Part shown: piece by piece, positions 35,111 through 48,809 of the stretch
Numbering within the stretch: position 1 is the first letter of the stretch
How the letters are laid out: each line of letters opens with the position of its first letter
Source of the DNA: Ehretia macrophylla
Lineage: Eukaryota > Streptophyta > Magnoliopsida > Boraginales > Ehretiaceae
Direction of reading: 5' to 3'
Assembly: GCA_037974665.1 (NCBI GenBank)
Contig: CM075766.1
Coordinates: 51,716,569 to 51,780,568 of the forward strand
DNA: 64,000 bases
The notes under the pieces: generated by a model
What the model saw: only the letters and a program-made list of their open reading frames with translations
What the model was told of the DNA's origin: nothing
Database searches by the model: none
Program-made: the position numbers and the translations under genes

Positions 35111-37402
35111 TGTAATACCTGAGCCCGTAATGTGGAATTTTCTTGTTTATTATTCTAAAAATTATATTTTCTTAAGTTCTTTGAAATCAAATTATTACTT
35201 CTTTGTTGTCGCAAAGTGCATTGCATTTCGGGAGGGATAGCTAGAGAGTGTTTTCTAGTCCTCAGTAAATAGTGAAACTAGTATTTTGAGTCCTTAAATT
35301 TTATATTTTATTTTTTGTTAGCTAGAATTAAATTGGTGATGTTTATTAGCTTAAAAATGCATAAAAATAGGCAATTTGACCAATTTTAAGTTAGTTGACC
35401 AAGGCTTTGACTAGTTGACCAAGCTTGTCACCTTATTTAGCTTAAAACAATGCAAAATAAAAAAATCGAAAGCTGAAAAATAGAACAAGAACAGGCCGAA
35501 ACCAAGAGGGAAAAGAAAAAAAAAATTCAACCTTCCAAACTTCCAATCTTCGCGTGAGCTCGTGCGGGGTTGTTACCGAGGCATCCAACGTAGTTTTCCT
35601 AGCGACTAGGAGTGCCTAAGGTGAGGGAAGCACATTATTTGCGCATTTTAATGTTATTTGTCTCAACTTTATGATTTTTGGATTTTATCCATAGTTTGTT
35701 ATTTTAATCGTTTTAATGCTTAAAGAATGTTCCTTGCCAATTGTAGAACATGTATTTATAGCTTTTTAACATTTCCTGTGGTTGAATGTTGAGTTTGTAA
35801 TTTAAAATGTCAATTGAATAGTAAAACATGAATAGTAAACCCTCAAAATGTAGAAGTTGCGTTGTTATGCTTTCTGTTGATGTGAAAAGATGCTAGATAT
35901 GCTAGAATGCCTAAATACATGATTTGTTTGGGTTGCGTAGTGGAAAAATACAAAGAAATGCCTTGGTGAAAGTCGGGGTCGTTTAGGTCGAGTTTAGCAT
36001 TTTCTCGTTTTACGTGATGACATTGTCTCGGGTGGCCATGAAAGCACTTTTGGTGTGGTTATGGTGTTGGTTGGGTGTTTGGTTAGAGTAGTTGTAGTTC
36101 AAACGAGCAAAGGGGGAAATCGGGGCTTTGCGTGAATTCTAGGGTAAAGTAGGGTTTCGGGGTCTTTAGACGTGCCTTATGGTGACCTAGGAGGATTGGT
36201 GAAGTTGGTTTCCAAAACTCGTGGCTCGTTTGGAAGTAGTAACGTTTTGATAGTTGGGGTCGATTTGTGATTTTGCTTGTTTTTCTTGATAATATGCCTA
36301 TAGAATGTTTAAAATAGCTTGATATGCTTGTTAGAGTTGATTTTGGTTGGAATGCTTATCAACTGTTGCTATTGCATACGAGAGTAACCTACTTTGTTAT
36401 TCTCCCACGTGTGGCTCTATTGCTTGATTGCTCGATTGTTGCATTGTATATTGTATTGCATTCATAGAGTCAGGGGCGGTGTGATGGGCCTCTCTGAGTA
36501 GCCTCGGGTTGCCAGTGTTGGTTGCCCTAGCTCCGTGTTCTATTCCCTTTCTCGCTTGGGTTGCCTCCCAGGGAGATTTGGGTCATAGAATTGATGGATA
36601 CTTCCGGGGTATTCCAAACTGAAGTTTTAAGGTGGTTTGGGCCGGCGCGTCGTCATCGAATTCGTGATTGAAAGTTGCTCGTGGAAAGTGAATCGTATCC
36701 TTCGAATGAGTGTTTATAGTTTTGATGCTTGTCTTGTTGATTGTTGGCTTTGTTTGTATCTTTATATGATAATTGAATGAATTGCCTGGCTATTTGCATT
36801 GCATTCTCCTCTCATCTCCGTCCTTGAGACCAATAACCCTCGCTGAGCAATAGTTTTTGCTCATTCCTTTCTATACTATATTTTACAGGAGTGGTTGAAG
36901 CTGATCCCATTGAGGTAATAGAGGAGGAGGAGCAAGTGGAGGTGTTTCCTTGATAGCACTTCTTTGCTTAGCTAGTGGTTGGTTGTTAGACTTTTGTGCG
37001 GGCCATGCTTGATGTGTTAATGCTTGGTTGTCGCTTTATTTTGAGGCTTGTAGCCTTGTATGTAGTTCTATTTTGAGGCCTTTATGGTCTTTTGTTGTAA
37101 GGGTTTAAAGATTGTAAAGTTGTAAGTTATACTCCTATGACTAGTAAAGAATTGGATACTAAGGCTTAACTATTTAGTGGGACGAAGACTTGTGTAGTAT
37201 GCATGACATTTTTGGTTTGCAAAGTTGTTAATGAGAAGATGTATGTTTTAAAAGAAAGTTAGCTTGTTTCAAATGTTTATTATGGCTTTCGCAAGTATTA
37301 TATTGAAAGTAGGGTTTTCGGATCGTCCACGGTATAGAGGAGATTCCGTCCGTGTGTCGGGTCTGGGCTTGGCCTTTTTCGGGGTCGGGTTGAGGCGTGA
37401 TA
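35111..37402 (+). repeat. 5' LTR of element D
   Basis: Starts TGTAATACC. AAG/GTGAG at 35620/35621; 7-bp perfect hairpin TGAGCAA/TTGCTCA at 36844-36863; acceptor-like TTTTACAG/G at 36888/36889; acidic 20-codon frame at 36891-36953 (VVEADPIEVIEEEE and on). A GC-richer island lies at about 36470-36660. Confidence 0.9.
36844..36863 (+). other. LTR hairpin, family D version
   Basis: TGAGCAA pairs perfectly with TTGCTCA around a TAGTTT loop. The same hairpin is at 44076-44095 and, in element E, at 63510-63529. The arm sequence differs from families A, B and C but pairing is intact. Confidence 0.6.
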
Positions 37403-37709
37403 TCTTTAGGTGGTATCAGAGCATGATAGAATTGCATGAGCCGGGATATATTTCTCGGTCTGTGGGGTAAAGGTCTAAAATGCTAGATTGTTATTGTATG
37501 ATTGTTAAGTAGAAAAGTGCTATAGCATGATTATGTGAACTTGAGTGCTTATGTGTACAAGTGAAATGGTTGGCATGTCAATCTTGTGTTATGTGAAATG
37601 TGTGATAGGATATTTGATTGATATTGACTTGAGTGTTATCTAATCATATGTGCTATATTTCTGTCTATAAACTGCTTTTATATGCTGCCAGCTATTGTGA
37701 GTTGTTACT

Positions 37710-40700
37710 ATGCCACCACGTCGTGGTATTCAAGGTCAAGGGACAGATGAAGAGGCAGCAGAAAAGGGTTAACAACCGTTGCCTGAACAGTTTATGGCTA
37801 CTATGACCACTGCAGTTGACCGGATTACACAGGTACTGCATGAGCAGAGGCAGGACAGGAATAATAATCCCCAGGGAAATCAAGCTAATCCTGGTGGACA
37901 GGGGTACAGGGCTGAGAATAACCAGTTAGAGAAATTCCTGAGGCACGAGCTGGGTAAGTTCTTTGGATAGCCGGATGACGAGGCAGCCGAGAGATGGATT
38001 AACCGTGTTGAGAAAATTTTCGCTGCTTTGAGGTACAATGATGAGGCAAGAATGGATTGTGTGGCATTCCTGTTAGAGGGCGACGCAGAACAGTGGTAGA
38101 ACACTGTCAGGTTGAGGTGGGACTGTGAGGATGTTCCGCATTTATGGGATGATTTTGTGAGTGAGTTTCGGGACAAGTATATTCCCGAGATGGCTAGGGA
38201 AAGGCGGGAAGACGAGTTTGTGGCCCTGAAGCAAGGAAATATGACTGTTGCACAGTATGAGGCTAGGTTTGCTAGCCTGTCGAGGTATATGCCTGAGTTG
38301 GTGAGGCCAGCTAGGAGGATGATTCATTGGTTTGTTCGTGGGTTGAGAATGGATATTCAGCTACATTTGACTGGGCAGACCTACACTACTTTTCCCGAGG
38401 CATTCCAAGCAGCCTCGAAGTTTGAGAAACGGAAGGCTGAGATGATAGCTGAGAGCAGTCAGCCGAGTAAGAAACAGTACTTGGGCCAGAGCAGCCAGAG
38501 TCAGCCGAGGCAGTATCAGACTTCTGCGCAGGTTCCTCAGCAACGTCCGTATCAGCCACAGTATCAGATTCAGGCTAGGCCAGCTGTGACTAGACCCCAG
38601 CAGGGAGGTACAGTTCCTACTACTGCCAGAGCCCCCGCACCTACGGGAAACACTGTTGTAAGACAAAATCAGTAGTGTAACTTTTGTAATCGATCGGGGC
38701 ATGTTGAGGCTAATTGCTAGAGGAATAGTGGTAAGTGCACTGGTTGTGGGAGTGATGACCATAGAGTGAGAGACTGCCCTAAGTATAAGAATGTTTAGGG
38801 CCGTACTGGAGGCCAGGGTGTGCAGAATAGGGCTGCAGGTGCAGGTCCAGCACAGAGGGTTCAGGCTAGGGTCTTTGCACTGGATGCGGAGGAGCTACCC
38901 GATACTACAGCTATTGTGGAAGGTACTTTTCTTCTCAATACTCAGCCATTTAAAGTTTTGATTGATCCCGGAGCTACACATTCGTTTATAACTCCTACAT
39001 GTCCACGATCTGTGAATGTTTGCATTGATAAACTGCCGCATGAAGTTGAAGTTAGTATGCCTTTGGGTGCGAAATTTGTTACTGAGTCTATTTGCAAATC
39101 TTGTGATATATGCATTGAGAACTGTAATTTTTCTGATGATTTAATTATACTGCCCTTCCGTGACTTTGAAATCATTTTGGGAATGGACTGGTTGGGGAAG
39201 TACTATACTCAGTTGGATTGTAGAACGAAGATTGTTTATCTTCAGATTCCTGACCTACCGGTACTAGAGATTGTTGGGAACTGCAGGGCTGCCCAGATAC
39301 CTCTTTTATCATCGATCAAGGCTTCTAAATTGTTGAATAAGGGCTGTGAAGCTTACTTAGCTTATCTGATCAATCAGCCTACTGATAAGTTGAATTTGAA
39401 TGAGGTTCCGATTGTTAAAGACTTTCCTGGTGTATTTCCTGAGGAATTACTGGGTTTACCATCGGATAGAGAGATTGAATTTGTGATTGACCTTATGCCA
39501 GGCACTGCGCCAATTTCTAGAAGTCCTTATAGAATGACATTGGCTGAACTTCAGGAATTAAAAATTCAGCTTCAGAACTTGCTTGAGAAAGGGTTTATAC
39601 AACCTAGTTCTTCGCCGTGGGGTGAGCCTGTGTTGTTTGTGAGAAAGAAAGACGGCACGCTACGGTTATGTATTGATTACAGGGGACTTAATCAAGTCAC
39701 GGTTAAGAACAAAAACCCCTTATCGTTGATTGAAGAATTGTTTGACCAGTTGTAGGGTGCGAGTGTTTACTCTAAATTTGATTTGAGGCAGGGTTACTAT
39801 CAACTCAGAATTCGGAGTAACGATATACCTAAGACGGCATTCAGGACTAGATATGGCCACTATGAGTTTGTTGTGTTACCGTTTGGCTTGACGAATGCAC
39901 CAGCCGCATTCATGGACTTAATGCAGAGGGTCTTTCGACCTTATCTTGATCAGTTTGTCGTAATCTTTATTGACGACATTTTAGTGTACTCTAAGAATGA
40001 GGCTGAACATGAACAACATTTGAAGATTGTGCTACAGACTTTGCAAGAAAACAAGCTTTTTACTAAATTCAGCAAGTGTGAATTATGGTTGAATTAGATA
40101 TCTTTTCTAGGCCATATCATCTCAGATCAAGGAATTTCAGTAGATCCAACTAAGATTGAAGTTGTTTCATCTTGGAAGAGACCTGAAACGGTGTCAGAGA
40201 TTCGGAGTTTTTTGGGTTTGGCAGGTTACTATCGGAGGTTTGTTAAAGACTTTCCCAAAATTTCTGGACCTTTAAGCTAGCTGACTCGAAAGAAAGTTAC
40301 TTACAATTGGGATGATAAATGTGAATCCAGTTACCAGGAATTGAAGAAGAGACTAACCACAACTCCTATACTAGCTTTACCTGAGGGTACAGAAAACTTT
40401 GTTGTCTACAGTGATGCATCTGAAGAAGGATTGGACTGCGTTTTAATGCAGAATGGTAAGGTGATTGCTTATGCTTCTAGGAAGTTGAAACCTTATGAAG
40501 TTAATTACCCTACACATGATCTAGAGTTAGCTGCAGTTGTGTTTGCTTTGAAGAAGTGGCGTCATTACTTGTGGGGTAGCATATTTGAAATTTTTACTGA
40601 CCACAAGAGTCTCAAATATTTATTTTCACAAAAGGATTTGAATATGAGGCAGCGAAGATGGCTAGAGCTATTGAGTGGTTACAACTGTTCTATAAACTAC

Positions 40701-42314
40701 GTGCCAGGTAAGGCAAATGTTGTTGCAGATGCTTTGAGCCGAAAGGCTACTGTTGCAAGTTTAATTATCAAGGATTGGGAGACTTTGGAAGAAATTTGTT
40801 CATGGAAGCCAGAAGCTACTGAGGTAGGGATTCAATTTGCTAGCTTGCAGATTCAGTCAGGATTGCTAGCACAGATCAGAGAGGCGCAGAAGACTGATCC
40901 TCACATCTTGAAAATCCAAGAAAAAGCAAAAGGGGGAGAGTCAGAGTTTAAATTACATGCAGATGGTATCTTCAGATTCAGGGACAGGGTGTGTGTTCCT
41001 GGTGATCCGACTTTGAAGAATGAGATTCTGTCCGAGGCACATAATTCCATATATACGATTCACCCGGGCAGTACTAAAATGTATAGAGATTTAAAACAAC
41101 ACTTCTGGTGGAACAATATGAAGAGGAAGATTGCTGAGTATGTATCCAGGCATTTAACTTGTCAGAGGGTTAAAGTTGAGCATCAGAGGCTAGCCGGGCT
41201 TCTGCAACCGTTGTCGATTCCGCAATGAAAGTGGGTGCATATAACAATGGACCTTGTGACTGATCTTCCTAGATCTCCGAGAAGTTGTGATTCTATTTGG
41301 GTTGTTGTGGACCGATTGACTAAAGTTTCACATTTTATTCCTGTGAACAAACAGGATAGCCTTGATAAACTAGCTGAGCTTTATGTTGCTAATATTGTGA
41401 GACTTCATGGTGTGCCACAGAGTATAGTGTCAGATAGAGATCCCAGATTTAGATCTCATTTTTGGCATAAATTGCAAGAGGCCATGGGAACTAAATTGAG
41501 CTTCAGTACCGCATACCATCCACAAACTGATGGCCAGTCTGAGAGAACAATCAGGATCTTGGAAGACATGCTTCGAGCATGTGTGTTAGACTTTGGGAAG
41601 AACTGGGAGAAGTTTTTGCCTTTAACGGAGTTCGCCTACAATAATAGTTATCAATCTACTATAGGTATGGCTCCCTACGAGGCATTGTACGGTCGTAAGT
41701 GCAGATCCCCATTGTATTGGGAAGAGGTTAGAGAAATGAGAACAATTGATCCAACTGTGTTACCTGAGATGATTAAGATGGTAGATAATATTCACCTTAT
41801 TTGCCAGCGTATGCTTACAACTTAGAGTCGTCAGAAGAGTTATGCGGATAAACACCGTCGGGATCTTGAATTTGATTTGGGAGATTGGGTGTTTCTTAAG
41901 ATTTCTCCTCGAAAGGGATTGATTCGGCACGGTAAGAGCGGGAAACTTAGTCCCAAGTATGTGGGTCCGTATGAGATCACCGAAAAGGTGGGTCCTTTGG
42001 CTTATCAGTTAGCTTTACCTCCGAGCTTGTCAAGACTACACGATGTTTTCCACGTGTCAATGTTAAGAAAATACCATCCAGACCCTTCACATGTTCTTGA
42101 ACCAGAGCCTTTGCAGATTGAGGAAAAGTTGACTAATGAAGAAAAACCGATTCGAATTGTGGATCGAAAAGTTCAGGAACTTTGCAGGAAGAGTATTCCG
42201 TTAGTAAAGGTTCTGTGGAATCATCATGGGTTTGAGGAAGCAACTTGGGAAAGAGAGGACCAGGCTCGGAATCAGTATCCGGAGTTGTTTGTTGACCAGG
42301 TAAGAATTGCGTAG
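37710..42314 (+). pseudogene. Element D gag-pol region (broken)
   Basis: Order: gag core with FRDKYIPEMARERREDEF (about 38170), zinc knuckles (about 38690-38780), protease (about 38960), RT with FIDDILVYS (about 39965-39995), RNase H (YSDASEEG, about 40410), integrase with HPQTDGQSE (about 41520-41545), GPY/F (YVGPYEITEKVGPLAY, about 41960) and chromodomain-like end (VKVLWNHHGFEEATWE, about 42205-42250). Broken in several places. No function is expected. Confidence 0.85.
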
Positions 42315-42340
42315 GCGCAATTGTTTTAAGGGGGAGAGGG

Positions 42341-44635
42341 TGTAATACCCGAGCCCGGAATGTAAAATTTTCTTGTTTATTATTCTGAAAATTATATTTT
42401 CTTAAGTTCTCTGAAATCAAATTGTTACTTCTTTGTTGTCGCAAACTGCATTGCATTTCGGGAGGGATAGCTAGAGAGTGTTTTCTAGTCCTCAGCAAAT
42501 AGTGAAACTAGTATTTTGGTGCCTTAAATTTTATATTTTATTTGTTGTTAGCTAGAATTAAATTGGTGATGTTTATTTTAGTTTAAAAATGCATAAAAAT
42601 AGGCAATTTGACCAATTTTAAGTTAGTTGACCAAGGCTTTGACTAGTTGACCAAGCTTGTCACCTTATTTAGCTTAAAACAATGCAAAATAAAAAAATCA
42701 AATTCTGAAAAATAGAACAAGAACAGGCCGAAACCTAGAGGGAAAAGAAAAAAAAAATTTCAACCTTCCAAACTTCCAATCTTCGCTTGAGCTGGTGCGG
42801 GGTTGTTATCGAGGCATCCAGCATAGTTTTCCTAGCGACTAGGAGTGCCTAAGGTGAGGGAAGCACGTTATTTGCACATTTTAATGTTATATGTCTCAAC
42901 TTTATGATTTTTGGATTTTATCTGTAGTTTGTTATTTTAATCATTTTAATGCTTAAAGAATGTTCCTTGCCAATTGTAGAACATGTATTTATAGCTTTTT
43001 AATATTTCCTGCAGTTGAATGCTGAGTTTGTAATTTAAAATGTCAATTGAATAGTAAAACATGAATAGTAAACCTTGAAACATAGAAGTTGCGTTGTTAT
43101 GCTTTTTGTTGATGTGAAAAGATGCTAGATATGATAGAATGCCTAAATGCATGATTTGTTTGGGTTGCGTAGTGGAAAAATACGAAGAAATGCCTTGGTA
43201 AAAGTCGGGGTCGTTTAGGTCGAGTTTAGCGTTTCCTCATTTTGCGTGATGACATTATCTCAGGTGGCCATGGAAGCACTTTTGGTGTGGTTATGGCGTT
43301 GGTTGGGTGTTTGGTTAGAGTAGTTGTAGTTCAAACGAGCAAAGGGAGAAATCGGGGCTTTGCGTGAATTCTAGGGTAAAGTAGGGTTTCGGGGTCTTTA
43401 GACGTGCCTTATGGTGACCTAGGAGGATTGGTGAAGTCGGTTTCCAGAACTCGTGGCTCGTTTGGAAGTAGTAGCATTTTGATAGTTGGGGTCGATTTGT
43501 GATTTTTCTTGTTTTTCTTGATATTATGCCTATAGAATGTTTAAAATAGCTTGATATGCTTGTTAGAGTTGATTTTGGTTGGAATGCTTATCAACTATTG
43601 CTATTGCGTGCGAGAGTAACCTACTTTGTTATTCTCCCACGTGTGGCTCTATTGCTTGATTGCTCGATTGTTGCATTGTATATTGTATTGCATTCATAGA
43701 GTCAGGGGCGGTGTGATGCGCCTCTCTGGGTAGCCTCGGGTTGCCAGTGTTGGTTGCCCTAGCTTCGTGTCCTATTCCCTTTCTCCCTTGGGTTGCCTTC
43801 CATGGAGATTTGGGTCGTAGAATTGATAGATACTTCCGGGGTATTCCAAACTGAAGTTATAAGGTGGTTTGGGCCGGCACGTCGTCATCGAATTCGTGAT
43901 TGAAAGTTGCTCGTGGAAAGTGAATCGTATCCTTCGAATGAGTGTTTATAGTTTGAATGCTTGTCTTGTTGATTGTTGGCTTTGTTTGTATCTCTATATG
44001 ATAATTGAATGAATTGCTTGGCTATTTGCATTGCATTCTCCTTTCATCTCCGTCCTTGAGACCAATAACCCTTGCTGAGCAATAGTTTTTGCTCATTCCT
44101 TTCTATACTATATTTTACAGGAGTAGTTGAAGCTGATCCTATTGAGGTAATAGAGGAGGAGGAGCAAGTGGAGGTGTTTCCTTGATAGCACTTCTTTGCT
44201 TAGTTGGTGGTTGGTTGCCAGACTTTTGTGCGGGCCATGCTTGATGTGTTAATGCTTGGTTGTCGCTTTATTTTGAGGCTTGTAGCCTTGTATGTAGTTC
44301 TATTTTGAGGCCTTTATGGTCTTTTGTTGTAAGGGTTTAAAGATTGTAAAGTTGTAAGTTATACTCCTATGACTAGTAAAGAATTGCATACTAATGGTTA
44401 ACTGTTTAGTGGCACGAATACTTGTGTAGTATGCATGACATTTTTTGGTTTGCAAAGTTGTTAATGAAAAGATGTATGTTTTAAAAGAAAGTTGGCTTGT
44501 TTCAAATGTTTATTATGGCTTTCGCAAGTATTATATTGAAAGTAGGGTTTTCGGATCATCCACGGTATAGAGGAGACTCCGTCCGTGTGTCGGGTCCGGG
44601 CTTAGTCTTTTTCGGGGTCGGGTCGGGGCGTGACA
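42341..44635 (+). repeat. 3' LTR of element D
   Basis: Starts TGTAATACCCGAGCCC and ends GGGGCGTGACA. Hairpin at 44076-44095, acidic frame at 44123-44185. Confidence 0.9.
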
Positions 44636-46249
44636 CAGACGCTCTTAGCCGAAAGGCGAGTGTTTCTTGTTTGGCTATCAAGAAGTAGGAGGTTCTTGAG
44701 GAATTCACTTATTGGAGACCGGAGTAAACTTAGGTCGGGGTGATGTGTTCATATCTCTGTATTCAACCTTTATTGTTGTCTCAGATCAGAGAAGCTCAGC
44801 AACTTGATGTTAAACTTCAGAAGATCAAGGATCAGATCACGGATGATCAGTCTGACTTCAAATTACATGAGGATGGTATTCTTTGGTTTCGAAACAGGGT
44901 TTGTGTTCTCGATGAACCGGGCTTGAGGCGAGGTATTCTGGAGGAGGCTCATAATTCTAAGTACACCATTCATCTTGGTGGAAACAAGATGTATCGGGAC
45001 TTGAAGCAACATTACTGGTGGAATAATATGAAGAGGGAAGTTGCCCAGTTTGTATCTAGATGTTTGACTTGTCAGCGAGTGAAAGCCGAGCATCAATGAT
45101 CTGCAGGTTTGCTTCAGCCATTGGCTATACCACAGTGGAAATGGGAGCATATTACAATGGACTTCGTCATTGGTTTGCCTAGAACATCGAGAGGTAATGA
45201 TGCAGTTTGGGTTGTCGTGGATCGTTTGACGAAGACTGCTCACTTTATTTCGATGAGTATGGGAGATGAAGTTGCAAAGTTGACGGATCTTTATTTGGAT
45301 CAGATTGTTAGACTTCACAGAATTTCATCTAGTATTGTCTCAGATCGAGATCCTCGATTTACTTCTCGCTTGTGGGAGAAACTTCAGGAGACTTTGGGTA
45401 CTCAGCTTAACTTCAGTACATCGTATCATCCCTAGACCGACGGTAAGTCTGAGAGAACTATTCAGATTTTGGAGGATATGCTCAGGGCTTGTGTTCTGGA
45501 CTTCGGGAAGAACTGGGAGAAACATCTACCACTTGCCGAGTTTTCCTATAACAATAGTTATCAAGCTGCTATTGGGATGGAACCTTTTGCAGCTCTTTAC
45601 GGTTGTAAGTGCCGTTCACCTTTGTATTGGGATGAAGTAGGGGAGATGAAGACTATTGATCCAACTATTATGCCAGAGCTTCTAGAGAAGATTGAGAATG
45701 TTCAATTAATAAGGCAGAGAATGCTTACAACACAGAGCAGATTCAAGAGTTATGCTGATAAGCATTGTTGGGACTTGGAGTTTGCAGTCGGGGATCGGGT
45801 TTTCTTGAGATTGTCTCCTCGTAAGGGGTTTGCTAGATATGGTAAAGGCGGAAAGCTGAGTCCAAGGTTTGTAGGGCCATTTAAGATTACCGGCAGAGTT
45901 GGCAAGTTGGCATATCAATTGGCTTTACCGGAGAATTTCTCTAATGTTTATGATGTCTTTCACGTATCCAATTTGTGGAAGTATAATCCGGATCCTTCTC
46001 ATATTCTAGAGCCAGAGCCGTTACGGCTTCGGGAGAATCTGACTTATGATGAGAGGCCGATTTGCATTCTTGATCAGATGGAACAGGAACTGAGATCGAA
46101 GAAGATTCCGATGGTCAAGGTGTTGTGGAAGCATCACGGTATTGAGGAGGCTACTTGGGAACGGCGAGATCAGATGCAGCAGCAGTACCCAGATCTTTTC
46201 CGTTCAGCAAGTAAGAATTTCGGGGATGAAATTTCTTTAAGGGGGAGAA
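44636..46249 (+). pseudogene. Element C internal region: integrase and chromodomain-like end (broken)
   Basis: Resumes at the repeated CAGAC with the RNase H end (DALSRKAS), followed by the integrase zinc finger, catalytic core (VSDRDPRF near 45340), GPY/F (about 45870) and a chromodomain-like end ([16 protein letters not shown] near 46120-46165). It stops at the polypurine tract. Broken. Confidence 0.85.
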
Positions 46250-48671
46250 TGCGAGACCCCATATTTTGCCTAACCTCGATTTGCGTGTTTTTCCTTCTTT
46301 TGCGTGCTTTGACCTGTTTATGTGTTATATGAGTTAGAATGTGTTAGAAATGTGATTTATATTCCTAATACATGCTATATGTGCATTCATGAAATTTTTA
46401 TAAAAAACAAAATCAGAAATTTTATCGCCAGTTTTAGTGAATAGTATTTTTGAACACCTGTTCGGTAAAATTATTACGGGGGTGTTTTAAATGTTTTAAA
46501 ACCTAGTCCTCGGGTATTAATAGACTCGTGTTTGATTAAAAAGGATTTGGAATTGGTTTTGGAATTTTGAAGGTTTTTACACTTTCTTTTTCAAGAAAAC
46601 GAGTTTGGAACCGACTCGGGTGAAAATGTTTTAATGTAAAACTCTTTGTCACCTAAAATATAATGTCTAGAATTAATTTAGGTGTCAATTTAATAGTTGA
46701 GCAAGAAATAGTAAAGAAATGAATTAAAAGACTAGAAATAATTAAAAGACTAAATAAAACTACTTTGACCTTCTTTTAATTTGTTTGACCTTTACTTAAT
46801 ATGCATCAACACACACTTGCAAAGCACAAAAACACCATCACACACAAACACATGTCCGAGAGCCATTAGAGAGAAAAAGAGAAAGAAACTCAAGGTTTTT
46901 CAAAGAGATTTTTCAATAGAACTTGCGATTAAAGGCCAATTTCCATCAATCAAAGCTTGATTCCACCTCTTGAGTATCCATTGAGCATCTTTGTAACTTC
47001 AAAACACATCAAAGGTAAGAGAAAAATTCTATATCTCAAAATGTCATTTTTATGTTTTTGCATATAATTGCATTTTGAACTATTAGAAAGTTGAATTGAT
47101 GTTATATTATTGCTCAGTGCATGCTAAGGATCGTTTATATGCGTTTATATAAGATTTGAACTGTTGTAGCAAGAATTTTTATTTTCGGGTATTAAAAATT
47201 GAGTTATTGGCTATTTGGTGATTATTTTGAGTTGTAGTGGTTGGAATCGATTGCCGTCGATTTGTAAAAGTTTGTAAAATACGGGGTAGTGCCGTTGTAA
47301 TGCCGAAATTTTGATTGAGATGTTGGTGCGAAAATCCAAAAATTTCAGCCTAGGTGCATCAAGGTTTTAGGGCTGTTGGGCTTGAATTTGATGTAGTTTG
47401 GTTGGTTTCCGAGGGGGCTAATGTAGTTGATTGAGTGAGTGAGTGATAGGAACTGGTTTGGAGTTGTTTAGATTAGTAGAATGTAAGTTATGATTATTAG
47501 AAGTTTAGGTTGTCTTTCTTTAAAATGTTGTTATATGCCTTTAGATGATCGGGTGGTGTTTTGAGTGATTGAATTGTGAGTTGTTGATGGTTAGATTATG
47601 GTTTGGTTGTGTGTCTAATGCATGTTAAGTTGGGTGGCCTACTTTGTCATCTAACTTAGTTATTTAGTTGTTAATTGATTAATTGATGTCGTATTATTGT
47701 AATGCTATTAATTGATTGATGTATTATTGATTATTGAATATTGATTATTAATGAACCGAGAGATAGTCAACGGAAAAGGTTGTCCTCATGTGATTGATTG
47801 TTTATTTTTATTACTGAGTCTTGGTATGCGTGTGGCACCTCTCAGGCGGTATCAGACCGTTGGGTTGAAAACGACATGGCTATCAAAGGCTACCCTAATC
47901 TCGCATGGGCGGAGATGCCATGGAGGGCAGGGCTAGTGAGGTACCTCGGGTGTATGTGTCATGGGGGTGATAAGAAGTTGGTTGAGATCGTTATGGCGTT
48001 TGGAGCTACATCAACTAGAGTATCCTTTATTGAGGTTATGTGTTTATATTGTTATTGAGGTTTATTGTGTGTTTACTGCTCAAAGGATCATTTCCAAGGA
48101 GTATAGTTAATACTGTTAGAGATCTATCAGATCCTCACTGGGCTTGTTTTATATAAGCTCACTCTCAATTATTGCATGCATGCAGGTGTTACTAATTCTG
48201 ACTACGGGTACGTGCCTCTTGAAGAAGGAAATGTGCCATATGTGGATGAATCTTATGTGCAGGAGTCATTGCCATGAGATTATTTTAGTTGTTGTAAAAC
48301 AATGTATTGTATAACCTATCTTAATATAAAGACGTATGTATGTTGATTTAGTAGTCTTTATTTTGATCATGACTAGATTATTAAGTTGGTTATAATCTAT
48401 TTTGAAATGTATGTATAGCCTATGTATTAAGTTGGAACGGAGGCGTATAACTATGAATGGGTTATTGAAGGAATGATTATTGTATAATATGGTTATATTG
48501 TATGTTGTCAATTTAATTGAGGAATTGATTGTTGAATGGTTTGTGGAGTTGGTTGTATGTTATTTTGAAGAGGTTGGTTTAGAGCCTCGGTGTCCTAAAT
48601 ACTGTCGTTATACTGCCGAAATTCCGTTGCATCCTGACTGATTGTAGGTGTGGTCGAGTTGGGGCGTGACA
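46250..48671 (+). repeat. 3' LTR of element C
   Basis: 2,422 bp, ends GGGGCGTGACA. Hairpin at 48139-48161; acidic frame at 48188-48277 still open, with an in-frame ATG at 48176. Confidence 0.9.
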
Positions 48672-48809
48672 AAGGTAGGAAGAACCAGTTTAAGCCTATT
48701 GCTTTCGTTAAGTACAGACAGAGCTCAACCAGAAATCTCTCACTCAGTAGGTGCCAATGCACTGACCTAAGCACAGTCAGACTTAGGACATACGGTACTA
48801 AAGGCTGCT
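48672..48809. other. Mitochondrial-type strip between elements C and A2
   Basis: A 138-bp strip of host DNA bounded by the AAGGT duplication of C and the CTGCT duplication of A2. It joins 16791 to 56921 when the insertions are removed. No gene. Confidence 0.6.

Larger units (their letters stand above)
35111..44635 (+). mobile_element. Element D: Ty3/gypsy Del/Tekay-like, broken, inside element C
   Basis: 9,525 bp with LTRs 35111-37402 and 42341-44635 (about 2.29 kb). Exact duplication CAGAC at 35106-35110 and 44636-44640. Primer site TGGTATCAGAGC at 37411-37422; polypurine tract AAGGGGGAGAGGG at 42328-42340. Gag starts at about 37710 (MPPRRG), with a capsid core, zinc knuckles and Gln/Pro-rich linker to about 38800. 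Protease, RT, RNase H, integrase and a chromodomain-like end run to about 42314. Several breaks are present (about five to ten), with long stretches still open. LTRs differ by about 4% by eye, suggesting roughly 1.5 million years. Gag and LTR are a different subfamily from A and C. Confidence 0.9.
16792..48671 (+). mobile_element. Element C: Ty3/gypsy Del/Tekay-like chromovirus, broken, carrying nested insertions
   Basis: LTRs at 16792-19223 and 46250-48671 (about 2.43 kb each), with an exact 5-bp duplication AAGGT at 16787-16791 and 48672-48676. The primer site TGGTATTAGAGC (tRNA-iMet type) is at 19229-19240 and the polypurine tract AAGGGGGAGAA at 46239-46249. Parts in order: gag from about 19511, resumed at 32195 after the B2 insertion; protease, RT and RNase H to about 35110; integrase with a chromodomain-like tail from 44636 after the D insertion. 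Its own DNA totals about 9.9 kb. The coding region is clearly broken, with on the order of ten or more breaks besides the two insertions. The paired LTRs differ by roughly 3-4% by eye, which suggests about 1-1.5 million years at commonly used plant rates. LTR and gag start resemble family A. Confidence 0.9.
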
